The notes under the pieces were generated by a model. The model was given only the letters and a program-made list of their open reading frames with translations, did not search any database and had not been told where the DNA came from. The position numbers and the translations under genes were made by a program. This document shows, in pieces, positions 20,968-30,261 of a DNA stretch of 64,000 nt. Position 1 is the first letter of the stretch. The number at the start of each line of letters is the position of its first letter. Source of the DNA: Plazaster borealis (Eukaryota; Echinodermata; Asteroidea; Forcipulatida; Labidiasteridae); the NCBI GenBank assembly GCA_021014325.1, contig CM037472.1:37100234-37164233 (forward strand), given 5' to 3'.

Positions 20968-22257
20968 ATGGCAGAAGGTGGCTTTGAAATAAATGATTTT
21001 GATGCACCCGAAAAACAACCAGAAGTCGAAGAAGAAACCAGTTTTATTTCACCTGAACCTCCTATCGGGGCACCCTTAGATGGGCTATCGCCTAATGAAT
21101 ACGGCGACCGCATCAACCAAGCGCGCGACGACATCCGTACAGACGAGTTGCGAGAACAGCGAGACCGTTTAGTAAATGCTTTCTATGAGGAGATAGGTCT
21201 AAACAATGGCCCTCAACCTACGATCATAGAATACAAACGGTTTCAGGTCGGCGAAGATGGTAAAACACTTTACTGGGTAGAAGGTGATAAAAAGGTTCGG
21301 ATGAGCGCTACTAAAGGCCCTTAAAAGTTTTTAGGATTGGGTACTATTGCCCAAAGTTTTGGCTCTGGGGGCTCCAGAGCTATTCGAGATTTTCTCAACC
21401 TGCCTGGGTACGACAGTACACTGCATCGTCATTCTCGACCTACCCTTCGCGAGTTAGAAAAGGTTGCTGATAAAGCACAAAATGCAACACAAGCAGATGG
21501 TGATGTACTAGATCAGACAGTTAATGTTTTAGATGATTTAGTTATTAGTATGTCATCTAAGCCGCCTACTGAGGAAGAAAATCTTTTGCCTATGAGAGAG
21601 ATTCTAGGGCTTGACAAAGCCCTGAAAACTTTGCGTGCCACAAAAGCGGTGCAAGAGAGCAAAGTAGTTTCTCTCCAGCAGCTAATCGAGGGGTATCGCG
21701 AAGAGCTTAAGCAACCCGGGACAACTGAGCGAGCGGACCAAATCGAACGTGAAATTACAAAAGCCGAAGATGATCTCGCAGCGGCTCGAGACAGCGTTGA
21801 TGTCCTCAACCAACAACTTCGGTCACAGTTCCGCCAAATTCGTGAGACCATATCTAGCGTTCTAGATAAAAACAAATCTCTGGCCGATCGGCTACGGACC
21901 CTGTTCCGCGAGCAGGGTGTGACCATAGCCACCATTATCACTGCACTGGGCTTTGCCATCAGCACTCTGGTTCTTGCCTTGACTGGTGGGCCAGCTGGCG
22001 GGGTTACACCGCCAACACCTCCCACGCCCCCCGCAAGTAAAGATGGGGTAAAAGAGTGGGCGAAAATACATTTGCAAGCTCTCGGGCGCCTTCTAGCCCA
22101 ATTAGCTGGAAAGGCTGCAGCCGCACTACCGGGCATCATCGGAGGCATTATATCGTGGCTCCTCAACCTCTTGAGTAAAACTGCTGGCTGGCTCGGGAAA
22201 CCTATGGGCAATAATTGTTGCCATTGGCGGTGTACTGTTAACTTTAATCTTTTATAA
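20968..22257 (+). pseudogene. Polinton coiled-coil/membrane protein split by an in-frame stop
   Basis: The frame opens at the ATG at 20968 (MAEGGFEINDFDAPE), reaches a TAA at 21322-21324, and continues in the same frame without further stops to 22257, so one nonsense change seems to divide a single gene. Layout: acidic N-terminus, long coiled coil (about 21470-21900; LQQLIEGYREELKQ, ERADQIEREITKAEDDL), then a hydrophobic TM (GVTIATIITALGFAISTLVLALTGG), a Pro/Thr linker (about 22000-22040) and an Ala/Gly-rich amphipathic stretch (AAALPGIIGGIISWLLNLL). Near 22.2 kb another frame is strongly hydrophobic, hinting at a second break before the C-terminus. It looks like a widespread uncharacterised Polinton ORF and a probable virion membrane protein. 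A palindrome half unit at about 21588 is read as NLLPM. Confidence 0.65.
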
Positions 22258-22259
22258 AT

Positions 22260-22405
22260 AATAAACTTTTGTAGACAAAAGTTTTTTGTAGACAAAAGTT
22301 TTAGCGTAGAGCGAGCCAACCGAGACCAAGAGCAACGCCACCAACAACAAGTGCAGTTCGCCCATCATAGTGCGCTAAACTTTCGTCTACGAAAGTTTGT
22401 CTTTC
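22260..22405. repeat. Palindromic repeats in the convergent gap
   Basis: Tandem AAACTTTTGTAGACAAAAGT units at 22262-22302 lie exactly between a plus-strand and a minus-strand gene end. A further AAACTTTCGTCTACGAAAGT lies at 22377-22398, inside the C-terminal coding part of the minus-strand gene. The first position suits a bidirectional termination hairpin. Confidence 0.8.
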
Positions 22406-23645
22406 ATCTACGTCGATATCAGGCTGTGCCAAACCGGTCCCATCAAACTAACTTCCGGAGTTTGAGCTAGGTGTGCTGGCCTTGCAGGAGGCCCCTCCAT
22501 ATCCTTTACAGGTAACAAATTCTCGACAACTGCATTTATACCGTTGTTAAAGCCCAAATTTTGCCCCTGCTCCGCGATCACAATCTCGTTGTTGTAGTCC
22601 TGAATAGTTCCAATCTGCAACTCCATGTTGCTGGGAGCCATATACAAACCAATTCCGAATACATAGTCAACCTTAGAGCGGGCGTATCGAAGCATGTCTT
22701 GGTAGCGTGCCACCGCACTCGGGAGATCTACAGGGCTTGAGACTGCATCCTCAACATTCGCTAAGAACTGTTTCTGGGTGTCAAATGCGGCACCGGTGCC
22801 AATAATACTCGAGCGAATCTGCGCCTGTGCGCCTAGGATAGCCCACACGTATGTTCGGATAGAGTCGTTGATTCTTTCAACCCCAGGTTGGGTAAAGCCC
22901 TCCGACTTGTCGAGAACAAATGTTGTCCATGCTTGGTCTCCTTCTGGCCCCTGACCGATGTAGTCGACGCTGAACGTGGCTGGTCTATCACCAAAGCTCA
23001 TGCGGTCTTTTCTATAGTCGTTCGACGAAACACCGAAGCTGGGGTTAAGACCCCACTAGCAACCAAATCGTTGCTCACTTCTTTAATAGAGAGCACTGAA
23101 CCTTTCCACCAATGATACGGCGTTCCAAGACCACTATTTTGGTCGATGCTCTGCCGCCAGTCGGTGTGCGGTGAGACACCAAACTCCGCGCAAATTTGCT
23201 CATATACCCTCTGGTTGTATGGGGTATCAAAGGCATCCCAAGTGTCATCCTGTGGGAGTGGCACCTGCATCCCTTCAAGAATCCTTCGCACCTGGTAGTA
23301 TACGTGAAAGCGGTAGACTGATCGCACCATCGGGACTTTAGAGCTAAGATGGTCTTCTGCAGAGACACCGCAACCTGTGGTAGCACACCACACTGCAAAG
23401 TTAATCTTATTTTGCCAAAATTTCATCGGGTTTGAGCTCCACGTGTCCACTACATCATCACTTTGTACGTGTGGCAGCCTATACCGCTCCGCCGACAATA
23501 TATCCGGAAAGACGGTGTCAAAGCTCGCCGCCCCCGTATCAACCTGTATTGTAACATTTTGCAATACGAGTTGAGATTTTGCGGAGTATACCCCACCTGT
23601 TTGGTAAGATGCATCTGTGTTAAAGCTATAAGCTTGGTTAGACAT
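22301..23645 (-). pseudogene. Polinton conserved structural-protein candidate, frame-broken
   Basis: The frame opens at 23645 (MSNQAYSFNTDASYQ) and runs to about 23.0 kb. A second frame continues to 22408, and a third reaches 22301 with a hydrophobic C-terminal segment preceded by a palindrome-encoded TFVDESL. Features: SAKSQLVLQNVTIQVD, FWQNKINFAVWCATTGCGVS, FGVSPHTDWRQ, DYIGQGPEGDQAWTTF, and a long helical region with VDYVFGIGLYMAP. Total length would be about 440 aa. It resembles a recurrent Polinton gene, probably virion-associated; I cannot assign capsid versus accessory role. Breaks lie near 23.0 and 22.44 kb. Confidence 0.6.
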
Positions 23646-23654
23646 AACTGCACA

Positions 23655-23712
23655 AACTTTGCTTGCAAAGTTTAAGTTATACTCGTATAAGTTCAAAAGA
23701 TTATTTGCAAAG
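23655..23712. repeat. Palindromic repeats in a divergent promoter gap
   Basis: AAACTTTGCTTGCAAAGTTT is followed by AGTTATACTCGTATAAGTT and a partial CAAAAGATTATTTGCAAAG. They fill the 73-bp space between the divergent starts at 23645 (-) and 23719 (+), so any promoter for these genes must include or abut the palindromes. Confidence 0.8.
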
Positions 23713-23718
23713 TTCGCT

Positions 23719-24408
23719 ATGTTTGTTACACAAACCAATATTCAAAAGAGAGAAGCGCCGCTCCTCCAACCCGCAATTAACAATGTAAATGGTAAACTCT
23801 GTGTTGCCCTAAGAGAGTTGCATTTTAAATAAACTAACACTCTTGATGTTGACTCTACTGTTGATCTTAAGTTTGACAGTAATAATAATCTTAGTTATAC
23901 CTCGATTAAAGTTGTTCGAGGAATGTACACCTTTGAAGATATACAACAGTTTTTCAAAGCAAATATACCCCAAATAGTACTCCAAATGAACAAAACAACG
24001 GGGTTTGTCAGTATCAATGTCAGGAGTTTTTCTATGTTTTTTAAATTTGATGATGCAATGTGTTCACTATTGGGCATTCTCTCTAATCTTTTTGACGGTC
24101 ATTGGTTCCAAGGAAGAGTAGATGGAATTAGACCCTCAAGGTTCCATACCCCTAACCTGGTTTCTATACACCTCAATCAACTTGATGCGGCTTTAAATAC
24201 TATTGATGGCGCCCCCTCGTCGCTGCTAACCATAACCCCGTTCAAATCTGAAAGCAGTGTAAACGTTAACCTTGCTTACCCTATGTACAAAAAACTTAAA
24301 ACAGGACACATATATAAACTAAACTTTCTCGTGTTAGATGAATATGGTGAAGATATGCGTGACAATCCTATCTCTATGACTGCAGTACTTGAGATTAAGC
24401 CTGTCTAG
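23719..24408 (+). pseudogene. Minor-capsid-like Polinton protein, copy 1 (in-frame stop)
   Basis: The ATG at 23719 opens MFVTQTNIQ; a TAA at 23830-23832 interrupts, and the same frame then stays open to 24408. Length would be about 229 aa. It matches the following gene block by block: MYTFEDIQQFF versus LYTFEYLQNLF, VSIHLNQLDAALN versus VYIHLDQLSTTSN, and DGAPSSLLTITP versus DGAPSTLLAITP. Genes of this length and pattern sit near capsid genes in invertebrate Polintons and may encode the single-jelly-roll minor capsid (penton) protein; that assignment is an inference from context and general resemblance. Paralog of 24487-25150. Confidence 0.6.
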
Positions 24409-24411
24409 TAG

Positions 24412-24460
24412 ATGCGTCTGTGTTGAAGCTATAAGCTTTGTTTGGTATAACTGCATTAAC
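24412..24460 (+). repeat. Relic of duplicated gene-start sequence
   Basis: GATGCGTCTGTGTTGAAGCT plus the next 25 bases match 23608-23652 (GATGCATCTGTGTTAAAGCT...), which is the 5' coding end of the minus-strand gene. The relic shows that the unit copied in tandem was about 806 bp and began inside that gene, carrying the minor-capsid-like gene with it. Confidence 0.75.
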
Positions 24461-24484
24461 AATCTTTCGTAGACAAAAGATTAG
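24461..24484. repeat. Palindromic unit upstream of minor-capsid-like copy 2
   Basis: AATCTTTCGTAGACAAAAGATTAG lies immediately before the ATG at 24487. It occupies the place held by a longer palindrome cluster upstream of copy 1, and is a hybrid of two unit types (CTTTCGT left arm, CAAAAGATT right arm). Confidence 0.75.
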
Positions 24485-24486
24485 TT

Positions 24487-25150
24487 ATGTTTGTGACACT
24501 AACCGATATTCAAAATGAAGAAGCGTCGCATCTCCAGACTGTAATCGATAATACAGATGGCAAGCTCTATGCTGCCCTCAGAGGTTTGCATTATGAGGTT
24601 AGCCATCGAAATATTGGGCATTCAGCTGGAATTTTGTGGCGTTCTAACTTGGATGATAAACCTCGAAAGATTATGATCCCTGCTGGATTATATACCTTTG
24701 AATACCTACAAAATCTGTTCACAAAAGAGCTGCCCCAAGTATCGGTCGAGATAGATAAAGCAACAAATCTAGTCATGTTCAGCATTCCAACGGGCGGAGC
24801 CTTAAAAATACCCTCTGATATACGCCGCCTGTTGGGTATCAGCGATAAAGGTTGGATTGATGGGGAATACGAGGGAGACAGACCCTCTAACTTCGATATT
24901 CACAAGTGGGTATACATACACCTCGATCAACTTTCTACAACCTCCAACATCGTTGATGGCGCTCCTTCAACACTACTAGCCATAACCCCAGCCGCACCCA
25001 AAGGTGTTATAAACATTAATCCTATTTGTCCTATGTACAAATTGAAGTTGGGCACATACATCAATTGAACCTTCGCGCGTTAGATAAACATAACCTGTTG
25101 CTACAAAACCATAGCAAACCCATAACTGTTGTGCTTGAAATTCGAGAAAA
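24487..25150 (+). pseudogene. Minor-capsid-like Polinton protein, copy 2 (C-terminal frameshift)
   Basis: The open frame from ATG 24487 to a stop at 25066-25068 gives 193 aa beginning MFVTLTDIQNEEASHLQTVIDN. The last 30 residues expected from copy 1 appear in another frame ending near 25155 (VVLEIRE, compare VLEIKPV of copy 1). The rest is uninterrupted and better preserved than copy 1. Predicted features are short beta-like segments without membrane or coiled-coil stretches, in keeping with a jelly-roll protein. Same candidate role as copy 1: minor capsid/penton. The 3' end abuts or overlaps the next gene start at 25150. Confidence 0.6.
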
Positions 25151-25786
25151 TGCCTAAGATACCAACAGCTCCTACCATCGAAACAACTGAGCGATTGTAT
25201 CCCGTTCTTGAGCCTGAGGACAACAACACAGGCTCTAATTATCGCCTGACTGAAATCCGCAACCTCGAACGCAAACTTGAAAAAGAGATAGAAGACAGAA
25301 GTAAGCTGTACAAAAGTACCGTAGATCTATCAATATCGTTGATGGTATTGACACAGTGTTGATTCTATCATGCCTTGGAATGGGAGCTACTGGTGTAGGA
25401 TTGCTCTCCACAATTATAGCTGCGCCTATTGTCATTGCACTTGAAGCAGCTGCAGGTGTTTGTGGTCTTGCCGGTATTGCCGGTAAGTTCGTCTCTCGGC
25501 GGCTCCTTGTAAAAGCTAAAAACACGATGAGATTCGTGTTCTCGCTCTATCTAAGCTCAACAGCGTTTCAGATGTGATCTCACAAGCGCTACAAGATGGG
25601 CACATCTCCCCTGAAGAGTTCAAGCTCGTAATAAACGAAATAAATAAATATCGACAAATAAAAGCTGATATTCAGAAAAAGCCGCAAAGTATACGCAGCT
25701 CAAACCAACGAGGTAGCCAAAACGAGCTGATGGCCGAAGCCCGAGCTTCAATAATGAAAGAGCTTGCGGCAACGACACTGAAATAA
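25150..25786 (+). pseudogene. Polinton two-helix membrane protein, frame-broken
   Basis: The frame opens MPKIPTAPTIETTERLYP at 25150, with a charged coiled coil (EIRNLERKLEKEIEDR). A shift near 25.34 kb leads to a long hydrophobic region (LGMGATGVGLLSTIIAAPIVIALEAAAGVCGLAGIAG), and another shift near 25.54 kb leads to a polar C-terminus (ISQALQDGHISPEEFKLVINEINKY). This coiled coil, paired-TM, SxALxDGxIS..EF order fits a Polinton ORF seen in many invertebrates; function unknown. It is the last gene before the right TIR. Confidence 0.65.
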
Positions 25787-25894
25787 AGTGCGGTTGCTTT
25801 GCCAGTTTTAAATTCAGCCGTGGTAGCAAACTTAACGAACCTCCACCCAGTTATTCACAAACGTAAACGTCTACAGTTGGGTTCACTCATTGTG

Positions 25895-25945
25895 TATACC
25901 GTGCTACACTCCATCGTGTTCAACTTTCGTAGACGAAAGTTGAAG
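25895..25945. repeat. TIR-adjacent palindrome and inverted echo of the first gene's start
   Basis: AACTTTCGTAGACGAAAGTT (about 25922-25941) directly abuts the right TIR. Just outside it (about 25906-25919), ACACTCCATCGTGT is the reverse complement of the start region of the zinc-finger gene at the other end, so TIR homology formerly extended further inward. Confidence 0.75.
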
Positions 25946-26214
25946 CGTTAAGGTTGAAAGTCGCTGGCTGTGGGTCGTGCCCGCCAAGAGAGCGGGGCGA
26001 GCCCTATTAAAACCTAATTTTCGTATACGAAAATTTAGTAGAACCCCATGTGCTCTATTTGTATATATACCCCAACCCAAAAGTGGTCTAGAACCAGCAG
26101 CCCGCTAAGAGAGCGGGGCGAGCCCTATCAATAAAGCTGGGAGCAAACCCCATGTGCTCTATTTGTATATACCCCCAAGCAAGGTGGTCCAGAACCCCCA
26201 TTGTTCCTACTACT
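25946..26214 (-). repeat. Polinton right terminal inverted repeat
   Basis: Reverse complement of 10888-11157 with few differences (for example GCTGGCTGTGGGTCGTGCCC versus its mirror at about 11120-11139). It has the same internal tandem structure and the same CGTATACG-centred palindrome (about 26018-26037), and ends CCTACTACT at 26214 next to CCACC. Confidence 0.92.
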
Positions 26215-27764
26215 CCACCCATCACAATAACGAACGCGCAAAAAACATAAACTATTGTTCATTGTTTTCACTGAAACGGTAGGCCTACGACCTAACTTGA
26301 TGGAGTTTTCCCTTGTTGGTTGGATTGTGTGTTAATTGAAAACAAGCGAATAGGAATACATTTTAAGAAAAACTATATTGTATTTCCTCTGAGAACTATA
26401 TCCATTGGTTCCTTTAAAAAAGTTCCAATAAATCAAACTTAGAGATAGTGATATCAATGGTGTAACGCGAACCCATTTCAGTATCGATCAACGATCATCT
26501 ATCTATCTAATACTTTGTCTTTATTCTCTAGATGTATAGTGTTAAACTATCTGGTGCAAAGTGCATGGATAAAGGTCTCTGTAATTTGGTTCCTTCCCTA
26601 CATGCTTCATGTTCTGGGTTTTGGGTGGGTTTTTGTGCAATAGGGGCCTACTTTAAATGAAAGCATTCTCAAATCTATAAAAAATATCTTTATAAAATTG
26701 TAATCTAAATCTTCGGGTCAAATCTGAAAAATATCAGACCTAGCATCTTTTAAGTGCAAGCTTTGTAGAACTTAGACTGTAAAATGGTGCCTCATTCGTT
26801 ACAAAAGTAGCTCTAGGCCTATACCTAATAATGCAAACTGACAAAAAATGAAACAAAAGCATTTGGCGAGTTTTTGAAGTATGACTAAAGGGGAGCGGCT
26901 TTATGTTAAAATCGTGAACTAATTTTGTGCACAAGTCTTTAGCAAAAACTGCTATTGTACATCAGAGGTGGATCGGGATGATCGGGTCACAACCTGCATG
27001 TGTTGCAGTTGTTCAAGAGACATGGGCTATCGGGGTTTTATAGCTTGCGGGCACATTATTGTATACAATTTGTTTACCCATCGCACAAAGGGCGTTATTT
27101 CTTTGTGAAAAAATTGCCTACAGTCTTGCCTTTTAGTGTCCAGTTCACAGCAGTTAAACGCGAAAATGTGATGCCTCGAAAAGGGGATCGGCGTCCTTTT
27201 AAAAAAGGATAACAATTGGTTGCTGATAACACACAAACGGGTATTTGTGCAACTGTTGCTTCTGCTCTATGCCTCACGCACAATGCTTGCCCATAGTTTC
27301 AGCTTATGAGAAAACGCGGAAAAGTATGAAGCTATAATGTAAAAAGGATGGATGGGTTTTTTCCTGATCACATCATTTGGATAAAAACTAAAATCTTATG
27401 TATAGGTCAGCTGTAAATCATCATGGGTCCACACACTACTGTGTAAGTTATGCAAATAAATGTATACACAAAACAAATTAGAAATCGATGCTATTATCTT
27501 AATTTCTGGTAATGACACCAAGGATGCCTCAAAAGTGAACGTAATTAATTTGTTTATTTTAATTCTTTTGAAAATAAAATACGAGCAGAGGCCGTCCAGG
27601 GAAGGGCAAAAGTGAAAGAAGAAAAAAAACGGTCATCAAAAAAGATGTGCCCTCCAATACCCCACAACCCACTCATTTAAAACAATAATCACCCGAAAGC
27701 CTAAATAAACCTGACAGACAAGCGTGTTTGCACATTTGGCGCTCGATATATGGCATAGGTGTAC

Positions 27765-27982
27765 CGGCTACACCCCTATGTTCCGACACCCCTATGTTCC
27801 GACAACCCTGGTGTATTTTCCTATTCCTAACCCTAACCCTAACCCTAACCCTAACCCTAACCCTATGTAAAGCCGTAAATCATGAGGGGGTTGTCGGAAC
27901 ATAGGGGTATCGGAATATAGGGGTGTCGGAATATAGAGCATTCACCCACGAAGGCTACACCCCTATGTTCCGACACCCGAAT
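27765..27982. repeat. Interstitial telomeric repeat flanked by inverted CCCCTATGTTCCGACA units
   Basis: (CCCTAA)n runs from 27826 to 27865, about 6.5 units. On the left are ACACCCCTATGTTCCGACA units at about 27768-27805; on the right their reverse complements (TGTCGGAACATAGGGGT type) at about 27890-27940, then one more forward unit at 27955-27977. The telomere-type array is therefore inside a larger inverted arrangement. Confidence 0.85.
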
Positions 27983-28016
27983 TGTGTCTTCATTGTGGTT
28001 TGGTCTGGGAATCTCT

Positions 28017-28052
28017 TTTTTTTTTTTTTTTTTTTTTTTTTGGGGGGGGGGG
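28017..28052 (+). repeat. Homopolymer pair T(n)G(n)
   Basis: A run of about 24 T is followed directly by about 10 G. This is likely slippage-prone and its length may be mis-assembled. Confidence 0.9.
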
Positions 28053-28144
28053 TACTTCTGTACAAGAGGGGAAGACTACAGAATATGGGAACTCTTCAGG
28101 GGGGGCTCCCTCTGCCACCGGACATGTTGGCAATGAACAAGAGA

Positions 28145-28362
28145 CGCTGAGGTTCACCTCTACTCTTCCACGATAAGTGTTCTGGGATGTGCACTGCCTA
28201 TCCCAGTAAACTGGGACCAACTGAAGGACAAAGCAATGCTGGTAAAGTATCTTTCTCAAGGGCACAATCATCGTGAACAGTCATGCTGGGATTCGAACCC
28301 ACACTCAGTGCTCAACAGAACTTAAATATGGTGCACTGGACCGCTTGGCCACAACGCCCCGC
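28145..28362 (-). mobile_element. tRNA-derived SINE (family S1), minus orientation
   Basis: Read on the minus strand, a B-box-like GGGTTCGAATCCCAGCATGA is followed by a body matching 32440-32640, 36209-36410 and the minus copy at 48540-48795 (for example CTTTGTCCTTC and a CACTTATC-like tail). The head carries the CGGGGCGTTGTGGCC of a Leu/Ser-like tRNA. Confidence 0.7.
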
Positions 28363-28671
28363 AATAAATTAGAGTTCAAGCGAACAATGACAACAAATAA
28401 AGCCTTTAAATAATGTTCTCTTTTTTTATATTAATTATTCATTGAATTATTTTAATCTCGAGATGGTGTGTTTCCATCAGAGTGTAAACCAAGATTTTAT
28501 AACAAAACACAATTATTTGTAAGTGCTTGAACAGAACTAACAATAATTTCCTTCAAACTGTGTTAATAGTTAATACGTCTCAACCGTATTTGTATTTTTT
28601 TTTAAATTTATATTTAATATACTAAACCTAACATACCAATACAGGTTGTACATGATCTTAATACAGGGCTT

Positions 28672-29028
28672 AAAGGCATCGTACACGTTTGGTAATTACT
28701 CAAAATATATAGAAGCATAAAAACTGACTTGGTAACGAGCAACAGAGAGCTGTTGATAGTATAAAACATTGTGAGAAACGACTCCCTCTGAAGTAACATA
28801 GTTTTTGAGAAAGAGGTAATTTCTCACTAAAATAAAAAAAGTTTTTATTCCTATCTGAAAGCACACAAACTTGTACAACATGGGTGTCTTTTTCTTTCAT
28901 CATTTTCTTGCAACTTCGATGACCAATTAAGCCCAAATTTTCACAGGCTTGTTATTTTATGCATATGTTTGGATACACCAAGCAAGCACACTGGTCTTTG
29001 ACAATTTCCAAATGTGTACGATGCCTTT
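28672..29028 (+). mobile_element. Family-A MITE copy
   Basis: The ends AAAGGCATCGTACACGTTTGG and CCAAATGTGTACGATGCCTTT form an inverted repeat. Interior as in the copies at 0.2, 39.1 and 42.5 kb. Confidence 0.85.
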
Positions 29029-30068
29029 AAAACAACAAACTTAAATAATTTACTCACAAATTTTATTTGCTAAAATTTCAGGTACTCGACCGCGATCCAC
29101 CCATCACCGATCGCAGGCCGATTGAACCCCCTGAGGTTTCGCCATTACAAACGGAATAATCTCAACAGGATTAAATTATTTATTGAAGCATTTTGTTTGT
29201 ATTACATATATTTATGACATGAGTAATTGCATTGGACTGATAATAAAAGTTGAAGGGAACTAGATCGTTTTTTATGATAGACCGTGAGGCAATCTCTGTT
29301 GCTGATAGAATGATCAAAAGTGTCACTATAAATACTAGTGCTTATGACGACGCTTCACGATCCACCGGAATTCACTACAGGGTGCACCTCACTAAATAAA
29401 CTCCAAAATGCAAAATGCAAAATGCTAAATAACCAAAAATACTGATACCAAAATACTTAGAAGTCTCACAGCTGTTTACAGTAAAGAGAAAATTATCCAT
29501 TGACTCTTTTATCCTCTGCTCAATTTGATATGGGGAGTCCCACCAAGGGCCTGGCAAGTTATTCTCCCTCCGAATAAAAACACACATATAGCAGTGAAAT
29601 TTTCCAAACGTCCGAGCATCAATCTTGAAAAATGTTCCTACACCTCTCGGCAAATAGGACCATTTTGTTCAGGGCTTATGTCATCCAAAATACCTCAAGT
29701 TGGAAGTCAACAACCCCCCAGGTCATATTGGGCACAATTTGTACACTGTACCCCTTTTATTGGGTTCTCAAATCTAGGAGATTTTCGGGGCCTACAACAT
29801 TTTAATGAGGCCGACGCTCTGTTTTCTCCCTATTTAGTGGGGTGCACCCTACACAGTTTGCGATACGTTTAGCCCTAAATTTGTCTGTATATTTGTGTCA
29901 CTCATTGAACAGTAAGGAAAACCGCTGGCAAGGTAGATTGTCATTTTAGAGGCTTACAGTTCTGCAGGTCCTAACTGAGTGTCTTTGTCAAAAAAATGGC
30001 ATGGCCGTGGAATGAAAAACAATGGTAAAAAAAATTGCTGAACCAAAACCTCATTAGCATTGTGTCTT

Positions 30069-30217
30069 GGGCTCGATTTCACAAAGAGTTAAGATTGATC
30101 GTAACTGCAAATCCATCGCAGTTGCTTAGCAAAGAGTGATGTCACAATACAAATCACTATGGTAATTACTGCTAACTCATCTTAAGATGAATCTTAGTGC
30201 TTTGTGAAATCGGCCCC
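30069..30217 (+). mobile_element. Short TIR element (GGGCTCGATTTCACAAAG)
   Basis: The ends GGGCTCGATTTCACAAAG and CTTTGTGAAATCGGCCC are inverted. A related copy lies at 39929-40062 with ATCTTAAGATGAATCTTAGTG-type interior. Non-coding. Confidence 0.75.
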
Positions 30218-30261
30218 GGTTCATGTTATTGCTGGGCACAGAGTAGCCAGTAATTATATGT

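Larger units (their letters stand above)
10888..26214 (+). mobile_element. Polinton/Maverick (adintovirus-like) virus-transposon, decayed copy
   Basis: An element of about 15.3 kb bounded by long TIRs starting AGTAGTAGGAAC, with a 5-bp direct repeat CCACC immediately outside each end (10883-10887 and 26215-26219) that may be the target-site duplication. Polintons usually make 6-bp duplications, so one base may have mutated. Hallmark genes are present: protein-primed DNA polymerase B, retroviral-type integrase, A32/FtsK-like packaging ATPase and capsid-type proteins. Size, TIRs and gene set fit the family. The polymerase, integrase, ATPase, main capsid candidate, second structural gene and three plus-strand genes are each interrupted, so the copy is presumably dead. 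No adenain-like protease was found. Gene order: Zn-finger (+), Cys-rich (-), PolB (+), then a minus-strand block from integrase to capsid, then mixed strands to the right TIR. Confidence 0.95.

Noticed and set aside
11944..25786. Frameshifts in the Polinton as sequencing errors
   Set aside because: All 18 COG2 exons and all MKKS exons read cleanly in frame, so an error rate able to break so many Polinton genes is unlikely. Read-level inspection would settle it.
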